DNA of 64,000 nucleotides from Saprospiraceae bacterium. GTDB taxonomy: Bacteria > Bacteroidota > Bacteroidia > Chitinophagales > Saprospiraceae. Below, one piece after another: positions 58,437 through 64,000 of this stretch (its first letter is position 1; the number at the start of each line of letters is the position of its first letter). The DNA is taken from the NCBI GenBank assembly GCA_016710235.1, contig JADJLG010000001.1:2903501-2967500 (forward strand). Reading direction: 5' to 3'. The notes below the pieces were generated by a model, which was given only the letters and a program-made list of their open reading frames with translations, was not told the origin of the DNA and made no database searches. Position numbers and translations under genes: made by a program.

Positions 58437-59214
58437 TATATTTTATTTAAAGTATATCTTATTAATACAATGTTTTCTAATAATAGAATGTAAGCATGAT
58501 AAGATTGCATATGGAACAGAGGTCAATACAAAAGACTCAGTAATTAATGTTAGAAAACTGGTAAATCATAAACTTACTGAGGAGATTGAGTATTATTATC
58601 CTAATAAAGAATTAAAATCAAAAGTTGGCATAAAAGATGGCATAAAAGATGGCCATTACGTAGAGTATTATATAAATGGACAAATTAAAATTAGTGCATT
58701 TATTAAAAATAGACATTGGATTAATAAATATGAAGCTTTTTCAAATTCAGGTCAACTTGAAAAAATACACATAATTGAAAGTGATAGCTTCCAAGGTGAG
58801 CTAATCCATTATTTTCCAAATCAGACATTGAGTATGTATTGTTTATCTGATTTTGATGGTAAATTATATCATGTAACCAAATGGGATACTTTAGGTAAAA
58901 AGTATTATGATGAAGGAGTCGTTTTTAGCCCATCTATTAAATGTAATTCTAAATTGGATTCGCTTCCAAAAGACAAGCTCATAGAATTTTATGCAGCGGT
59001 TTCAGTTTTTGATAAATACAAGACGATCATGAAAGCTGGGTTGAATATGAATGAGTTAACGCAATTAGAGCTTGATAGGCATAAGGCTACTTATAGAACT
59101 AGCTTTAAGCAATCAGGAAAGAATCAATTAACTTTTCTAGGTGTAATGTATGATTCTTTAGGGAATGTCTTCAAGACTGATACTACAAGATTAAATATTA
59201 ATGTGATAGAGTGA
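58423..59214 (+). CDS. MORN-repeat (YwqK-like) putative immunity protein
   Basis: A protein of 263 residues from ATG 58423, which overlaps the toxin stop. An N-terminal hydrophobic segment (IFYLKYILLIQCFLIIEC) could be a signal or lipoprotein anchor, although the residue before the cysteine is a glutamate, not the usual small residue. MORN_2-type strands follow (EYYYPNKELKSKVGIKDGIK, HYVEYYINGQIKISAFI, GELIHYFPNQ). Proteins of this kind often accompany Rhs tips, so I infer immunity. An earlier in-frame start at 58405 would add six residues. Confidence 0.72.
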   Translation: MKKSDIFYLKYILLIQCFLIIECKHDKIAYGTEVNTKDSVINVRKLVNHKLTEEIEYYYPNKELKSKVGIKDGIKDGHYVEYYINGQIKISAFIKNRHWINKYEAFSNSGQLEKIHIIESDSFQGELIHYFPNQTLSMYCLSDFDGKLYHVTKWDTLGKKYYDEGVVFSPSIKCNSKLDSLPKDKLIEFYAAVSVFDKYKTIMKAGLNMNELTQLELDRHKATYRTSFKQSGKNQLTFLGVMYDSLGNVFKTDTTRLNINVIE

Positions 59215-59225
59215 ACTTCTGTGCC

Positions 59226-59552
59226 TTACAAATAATCCTTAATAAGTTCTTGTATTTGTTTGTCGGTAAGGTTATCCACTTCACCTTTGGAGTAGATGGA
59301 AAAAAGCAGAACGGTAGTTTGTGTAACCTTTACAAAAGATAAAACCCTTGCACCGCCTGATTTGCCTTTGTTTTTGGAAGCGATAGCCAAACGGATTTTA
59401 TAAATATCGTTGCCAAGCGGAGTGCCAAGTGTTGGGTTTTCTTCAAGTTCGGTAAAGAGTTTTGCTAATTCTGTTTTAAGGGAGCGATATTTTTTGACCA
59501 ACCGCTTAGCTTCCTTTTTAAAGTTATCAGAGAGCTCTACACTATAGCTCAT
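59226..59552 (-). CDS. RelE/ParE-type toxin, copy B
   Basis: A protein of 108 residues, the same as the copy at 51103 except one visible change (NLTDKQ instead of NLTEKQ near the C-terminus). The start overlaps its antitoxin by 11 bases. Here the antitoxin is intact, so this is a complete toxin-antitoxin pair. Confidence 0.9.
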   Translation of the reverse strand: MSYSVELSDNFKKEAKRLVKKYRSLKTELAKLFTELEENPTLGTPLGNDIYKIRLAIASKNKGKSGGARVLSFVKVTQTTVLLFSIYSKGEVDNLTDKQIQELIKDYL

Positions 59553-59754
59553 TTAAGAAGTCTTTAGCGGATGTTGTTTTTAGCTTTCCTTTTTTGAAAA
59601 GGCTTACTTCTTTTAGCCCTGCTTTGATATTATCCAAAACATTTTCTCTAGGCTCTTCATCCGTTTCAATTTTTTTAACGTAATGCAGGTTCTTAGCCAG
59701 TTCAATGAAATGGCTGTATTCCTTATCTGTGGTATATACTGTTACCTGTCTCAT
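59542..59754 (-). CDS. Antitoxin of the RelE pair, copy B
   Basis: A protein of 70 residues, starting MRQVTVYTTDKEYSHFIELA and ending TSAKDFLNEL. An N-terminal strand-helix segment and a polar C-terminal tail fit a type II antitoxin that binds its toxin with the tail. It precedes the toxin by overlap, as usual. It contains the seven-T tract that is one base short in copy A. Confidence 0.85.
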   Translation of the reverse strand: MRQVTVYTTDKEYSHFIELAKNLHYVKKIETDEEPRENVLDNIKAGLKEVSLFKKGKLKTTSAKDFLNEL

Positions 59755-59800
59755 TTTACTTCCCGGTTTGAATGTTTTCCATAAACTAATTAGGTTTTTA

Positions 59801-60133
59801 TTATTTAGCGAAAGCCAATTTAGTTCTCACATTTTGTAGCAGTCCATCGAGAGTATAGAGAATATGCTTTTTATCTTCTTCTGGTAAGGACTGAATATCA
59901 ATGACACGTTTTACGATGGACTTATCCAGTTCGAATTCCATCTTACCCATAAGATAATCGAGTGTAGTTCCAAGCTCATCTGCAATCTTTGAAGCTACCT
60001 CAATAGATGGGGTAACTTCGTCTCTTTCATAGCGACCTATGATATCACCTGACGTTCCGATCTTCTTGCCAAGGTCGCTTTGAGAAACTTTCCCTTTTTT
60101 GCGTAAATCTGCTATTCTCTGTCCTAAACTCAT
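59801..60133 (-). CDS. XRE-family repressor, copy B
   Basis: A protein of 110 residues, identical by eye to the one at 51677, with the Cro/C1 helix-turn-helix and the same C-terminus. It lies 46 bases upstream, in reading order, of the antitoxin. It and the primase are read apart from a shared 156-base region, so the repressor is the likely switch for the intact replication module. Confidence 0.92.
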   Translation of the reverse strand: MSLGQRIADLRKKGKVSQSDLGKKIGTSGDIIGRYERDEVTPSIEVASKIADELGTTLDYLMGKMEFELDKSIVKRVIDIQSLPEEDKKHILYTLDGLLQNVRTKLAFAK

Positions 60134-60289
60134 ACTTATAAGTCTTTAAAATGATAGATATTGTAATTATAGCACAAAAATAAGTGATATAAATATCAAA
60201 ACAAAGTAATATAGTTCTTGGATAATTCTGATATATCTTTTAGTTTTGTGACTTATATATCAGTAAAATTATTTTAAAAATTCTTCAAA
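60134..60289. promoter_or_regulatory. Divergent control region with operator-like dyads, copy B
   Basis: As in copy A: CTGATATAT (60228-60236) pairs with ATATATCAG (60255-60263), and a second GATAT-AA-ATATC dyad lies nearer the repressor gene. Both promoters must be here. Confidence 0.7.
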
Positions 60290-63001
60290 ATGGAGATCCA
60301 AGACATCAAGACTCAGCTAAGTATGACTCAGGTATTAGACCATTACGGACTGGAGCCGGATCGGAATCAGAGATTGAACTGTCCCTTCCATGAGGACAAG
60401 ACTCCGAGTATGCAAGTCTATCCCAAGACCAATACAGCTTACTGCTTTAGTAGCAACTGTACGACACACGGCAAGAGTCTGGATGTAATCGACTTCATCA
60501 TGAATAAGGAAAGCATTACAAAGCATGAAGCCATCGAGAAAGCAAAACAAATGATCGGAGTGCTTCCAAATAAACCAGTACAAGAATTATCGCGAACAGC
60601 AGTATTGACCAAGATGCATACCTACTTTAAGAACAGCATCAACTACAAGTCAAGTGCTATGAATTATCTGAAAGAAAGGATGCTCGACCCGGCTCTCATA
60701 GAGATCGGTTACAACGCAGGACAATTCCATTACTCCAACCGGGACAATAAAGAACTCATTCGAAGTCTGGTTAAAGTAGGATTATTAGCAGATGGAAAGC
60801 CCGAAGGAACGTATCAGATCTTTGCTAAGTACAGTATAGCGTTTGTACTAAAGAATAAATTAAATCAAGTCGTAAGCTTTTACTTCCGCAGCACAACAAA
60901 TGATAAGGAGAGTAAGCATTACTATCTCAAAGATCGCCAAGGCTTATATCCGCAGTATCCACATCCCAATACAAAGAAGCTTATACTAACAGAAGCCATC
61001 ATCGATGCAGCGACATTAATACAAGATGCAATGATCACCGGGCAATATAATGTACTAGCACTCTTCGGAACGAATGGACTTACGGAAGAACACCAGGAAG
61101 CAATCATAGAATTAAAGCAACTCGATGAAGTGATCTTCTTCTTTGATGGAGACGAAGCAGGTATTGCTTCAGTGAGAAAATATGCAGAAGTGATCAAAGG
61201 AATGTTTACGAGAATAAAGATCACGAATGTAAATACACCAAAGGGAGAAGATGTAAATAGTCTGGTGCAATCACACCAGGGAGAAATACTGCAGCATCTT
61301 ATCTCAGAAAGAAAACCAATAGAAGAACGAAAACCCAATGAACTTTTTTTTTCATCGGAGAATCTTTCAATTGAAAATCCTGCGGATAGTTCTTCAATTA
61401 TTACCGAACGACTCCCGCAAGGGATCGAGCACGACAGTGCTCGAAGTGAGGGAACCGCGAAAGCGGCATCACCGGAAGCTAAAGCGAAGAGTGTTCTAAA
61501 TACCGACAATCCCAACAACATCATCTATAAATCCGATAACATCGAGTATCACAGCAAAGGAGGAATAAAACCACAGCTCGACAGTTTAAAGATCACATTG
61601 CAAATCGTCAATACACAAGAAGGCACAGACTACAAAACAAAGCTCGATCTCTACGAATACAAGCAAATAGAACTGGTAGCTCAAAGTGTAAGCGAAGCAC
61701 TCAAGATAAATACACAACAGATCCAGAAAGATCTAATGGATCTCAGTAAATTACTAGATCAATATCGCAACAACAACACAACAAAACAAGCACCGCAACG
61801 AATCAAAATCCAACTCAACGAAAGCACCATGAAAGATTGCATAGAATTCTTAAAACAAGATAAGCTTATCGATAAGATCAATACACTCATAGGCAGATGC
61901 GGAGTCGTAGGAGAAGAAAATAGCAGAATACTTCTCTTTGTCATCGCAAGCTCTTACAAGATGAAAGAAACCCTTCACGCATTGATCCAAGGAAGTTCCG
62001 GAAGTGGAAAGACAAGACTATTAAAAATCATCTCTAATCTCATTCCGCAAGAAGATGTAAAGCGATTCACTCGAGTAACCGACAATAGCTTTTACAATTA
62101 TGGAGAATATGATTTAGTCAATAGATTCCTTTGCTTCGAAGATATAGATGGATTAAAAGAAGAAGCACTATTAGCTCTTAGAGAATTGATGAGCAATGAT
62201 ATACTGATCAGCAGCACGAGCCAAAAGTTCGATGATGGTAATATCCGCAGCACAGAGAGAACAGTAAGAGGACCTATTGCCAGTATAGCCTGTACGACAA
62301 AGGGAGATTATTATGAAGACAATATCAGCAGAAGCTTTGTTGTAGCTGTGGATGAAAGTACAGAGCAGACACAAAGAATTATCAACTATCAGAACCAAAA
62401 GTATGCTGGCAACATCAACGAGCGAGAAGAAGAAAAAAACTGCATTTTTATACAGAATTGCATGAGACTTATAAAGCCTTTTAACATCATCAATCCTTAT
62501 GCTAACAAAATACAATTACCACTGGATGCACACAAGATCAGAAGGCTTAATGAAATGTATCAAAGCATTGTAAAACAAATTACGATCCTCAATCAGTTCC
62601 AAAGAAAACAAGACAATCAGGGAAGATTGATCACACAAAAAGAAGATCTACGTCGAGCCTGTGATATCTTATTTGAAAGCATCATATTAAAAGTGGATGA
62701 ACTCGATGGAAGTCTGCGCCAGTTCTTCGAACGACTTAAAGAATATGCAAAGACAAAAGCAGAGAAAGAAAAAGTAAAACAAAGCGAAATCGATTTTAAT
62801 CGATTCGAAATCAGAACAGCCACCGGAATCAGTAAGACGCAACAACATCGATACATACAACAGCTTATCAATCTGGAATACTTACGACAGCTTGGATATG
62901 CAAATCGAGGCTTCAATTATAGAATAGCTTATTGGGATAATATGCAATTGATCAGAACAAAGATCAAGGACAATCTAAGCGAACAGCTTAAGAGTTTATA
63001 A
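60290..63001 (+). CDS. CHC2/TOPRIM primase fused to a P-loop ATPase, copy B
   Basis: A 903-residue replication protein. The CHC2 zinc ligands are C31, H34, C52 and C57. The TOPRIM domain follows (LTEAIIDAATLI at E235, then FFFDGDEAG at 286-288). After a linker (about 340-430) comes an ATPase with Walker A GSSGSGKT (568-575) and FLCFEDIDG as Walker B. The C-terminus (ATGISKTQQHRYIQQLINLE) looks like a winged helix. It could prime and unwind the element's own DNA. A run of hairpins lies in the linker DNA. The copy at 52166 is broken. Confidence 0.92.
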   Translation: MEIQDIKTQLSMTQVLDHYGLEPDRNQRLNCPFHEDKTPSMQVYPKTNTAYCFSSNCTTHGKSLDVIDFIMNKESITKHEAIEKAKQMIGVLPNKPVQELSRTAVLTKMHTYFKNSINYKSSAMNYLKERMLDPALIEIGYNAGQFHYSNRDNKELIRSLVKVGLLADGKPEGTYQIFAKYSIAFVLKNKLNQVVSFYFRSTTNDKESKHYYLKDRQGLYPQYPHPNTKKLILTEAIIDAATLIQDAMITGQYNVLALFGTNGLTEEHQEAIIELKQLDEVIFFFDGDEAGIASVRKYAEVIKGMFTRIKITNVNTPKGEDVNSLVQSHQGEILQHLISERKPIEERKPNELFFSSENLSIENPADSSSIITERLPQGIEHDSARSEGTAKAASPEAKAKSVLNTDNPNNIIYKSDNIEYHSKGGIKPQLDSLKITLQIVNTQEGTDYKTKLDLYEYKQIELVAQSVSEALKINTQQIQKDLMDLSKLLDQYRNNNTTKQAPQRIKIQLNESTMKDCIEFLKQDKLIDKINTLIGRCGVVGEENSRILLFVIASSYKMKETLHALIQGSSGSGKTRLLKIISNLIPQEDVKRFTRVTDNSFYNYGEYDLVNRFLCFEDIDGLKEEALLALRELMSNDILISSTSQKFDDGNIRSTERTVRGPIASIACTTKGDYYEDNISRSFVVAVDESTEQTQRIINYQNQKYAGNINEREEEKNCIFIQNCMRLIKPFNIINPYANKIQLPLDAHKIRRLNEMYQSIVKQITILNQFQRKQDNQGRLITQKEDLRRACDILFESIILKVDELDGSLRQFFERLKEYAKTKAEKEKVKQSEIDFNRFEIRTATGISKTQQHRYIQQLINLEYLRQLGYANRGFNYRIAYWDNMQLIRTKIKDNLSEQLKSL
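61413..61466. repeat. Three tetraloop hairpins inside the primase linker
   Basis: In a row: TCCC-GCAA-GGGA (61413-61424), CGAGCAC-GACA-GTGCTCG (61426-61443) and CCGC-GAAA-GCGG (61455-61466). All have four-base loops, two of them GNRA. They encode the low-complexity linker around residues 375-393. In copy A the second stem is mismatched and the third is destroyed by the two-base loss. Confidence 0.7.
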
Positions 63002-63039
63002 CCGAAAACAAGCAAAATATACAAAATATATACACCCTT

Positions 63040-63125
63040 GGAACACCAGGGAACGCCAGAATTTGAAATAAATAATTAGCGGTCAATGGGTTAAGTGTAA
63101 AAAAGTGTCTGGCGTTCCGCGTTCC
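63040..63125. repeat. GGAACGCCAG repeat cluster before the integrase, copy B
   Basis: GGAACACCAG (63040-63049) and GGAACGCCAG (63050-63059) face CTGGCGTTCC (63109-63118) followed by GCGTTCC. One 11-bp unit is missing relative to copy A, the expected behaviour of a short tandem repeat. Confidence 0.72.
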
Positions 63126-63176
63126 AAAAAAGTGCAAGACCCCCCTTTTGGAAAAATCGATTCAAAGTTTTACAAA

Positions 63177-64000
63177 ATGAATATAAATCTGGACAAAAAC
63201 TATGAACATCAACTCGAAAAATACCGTGATCATCTGTTGACCCTTGGCCATAATCCACTCAGTGTAGGAATTAAAGAAAACTATCTGAAGGAATTTTTTG
63301 AGCAAATGCATTTAAGAGGAATTAGGAAAATAGAAAACATTACCGCAGAACATATCAAAGAATATCAAGATTACATCCAATCAAGACCCAATAAAAGAAC
63401 TAAGCAGAAGTTAAACATCAAGACGATCAATAATCATTTTAGAAGTATTGAATTATTCTTTATGATGCTACTAGATCGAGGAGAAATCCAGATCAATCCA
63501 CTGTCAGAAATCCAGATCCACTTCCCTGAAGAAAACACCGAAAGAACGATCCTAAGCAAATCACAAATCAAATCATTATACGATCACACAAAATCAGAAA
63601 TTGAAAAAGTAATCCTTGGTCTAGGCTATGGTTGTGGCATGCGAGTCACTGAAATAGTGCAATGTAATATTGAAGATCTTCAATTAAAGCAAGGTATCAT
63701 CATTATCCCTCGAGGCAATAACAACAAGCGTAGAGTGATCCCTATCACACAACAAGTTATTAAAGATTTGGAATGTTATTTGAATGAGGTGAGAATGTAT
63801 CTAGGCTCAAAAGATGTACAAGCCTTATTGATTAACTCCAAGGGTCGAAGATTGCAAAAATATACGATGAATAAAATCTTAAAACAGATCATCAGAAGAA
63901 CCAAAGACAAGACCATTAATCCAGATGAAATCACCATGCATACCTTACGACATTCTATCGCCACACATCTACTCGAACAAGGAATGCCATTACAACAGGT
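63177..64000 (+). CDS. Tyrosine recombinase, copy B, 3' end outside the window
   Basis: From ATG 63177 it reads as the integrase at 55067, apparently identical over the visible 274 codons, including the first catalytic arginine (GMRVTEI) and HTLRHS. The window ends inside GMPLQQV, before the LGH and tyrosine motifs. By analogy the degenerate second integrase should follow. Confidence 0.93.
   Translation, partial: MNINLDKNYEHQLEKYRDHLLTLGHNPLSVGIKENYLKEFFEQMHLRGIRKIENITAEHIKEYQDYIQSRPNKRTKQKLNIKTINNHFRSIELFFMMLLDRGEIQINPLSEIQIHFPEENTERTILSKSQIKSLYDHTKSEIEKVILGLGYGCGMRVTEIVQCNIEDLQLKQGIIIIPRGNNNKRRVIPITQQVIKDLECYLNEVRMYLGSKDVQALLINSKGRRLQKYTMNKILKQIIRRTKDKTINPDEITMHTLRHSIATHLLEQGMPLQQ

Larger units (their letters stand above)
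59226..64000. repeat. Tandem backbone copy B (direct repeat of 51103-55890), truncated by the window
   Basis: The second copy of the module, with intact antitoxin and primase. It runs off the window inside the first integrase. Offsets to copy A are about 8123 at relE, 8124 at the primase start and 8110 at the end; the change is explained by the small indels and one missing 11-bp repeat unit. Confidence 0.9.

Noticed and set aside
51103..64000. A CRISPR array or retron in the repeat region
   Set aside because: No regularly spaced short repeats with unique spacers, and no reverse transcriptase.

Overview
The window comes from a Bacteroidota chromosome, probably of the Saprospirales type. This is inferred from an alternative complex III operon, type IX secretion sorting tails, SprB/OmpA/propeller fusion proteins, LytS/LytTR signalling, AT-rich DNA and MGCL-type orphan Rhs proteins. 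No rRNA, tRNA or CRISPR array was seen.

Region 1 (1-6006): the 5' part of actC, then actB and a fused multiheme actA (quinol oxidation), followed by thyA. All are on the minus strand.

Region 2 (6306-19465): a tightly packed plus-strand surface-polysaccharide operon. It holds a sugar-nucleotide epimerase, a heparinase II/III-like lyase, three GT4 glycosyltransferases, a Wzx-like flippase, a Wzy-like polymerase and two AsnB-type amidotransferases. It ends in an HsdR_N-like nuclease-fold gene.

Region 3 (19639-28597): an RND efflux pair, a metallophosphoesterase, a DCC protein with an NDH-2, and pepT.

Region 4 (29229-33855): a propeller/Y_Y_Y/LytS sensor kinase gene interrupted by a 1048-bp IS30-family element with a 4-bp target duplication, followed by its LytTR response regulator.

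Region 5 (33957-48630): housekeeping and envelope genes. These are corA, a LolE-like permease, tyrS with a degenerate HIGH motif, a propeller-SprB-OmpA protein, two methyltransferases, an MFS transporter, OsmC, a thioesterase, lipB, a TlpA-dockerin-T9SS protein and a frameshifted T9SS propeller protein.

Region 6 (48800-64000) is the accessory region and the most interesting part. A roughly 8.1-kb unit is repeated in tandem. Each backbone carries a RelE-type toxin and antitoxin, an XRE repressor, a divergent operator region, a CHC2/TOPRIM primase fused to a P-loop ATPase, a GGAACGCCAG repeat cluster and a tyrosine recombinase. In copy A a second recombinase follows that lacks key catalytic residues, and then about 0.75 kb of hairpin-dense non-coding DNA. 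Copy B runs off the window within its first recombinase. Next to the backbones lie Rhs 'tip' toxin cassettes with immunity genes, and the tips differ while the backbone is nearly identical. The first tip is followed by a displaced old tip and its immunity gene, joined at a 15-nt identical seam. Copy A's primase and antitoxin are broken by small indels, while copy B's are intact. My inference is a replicating, recombinase-bearing element that carries or amplifies variable Rhs toxin cassettes. The hairpin-rich region could be a structured RNA, an Rhs leader or a folded recombination site.
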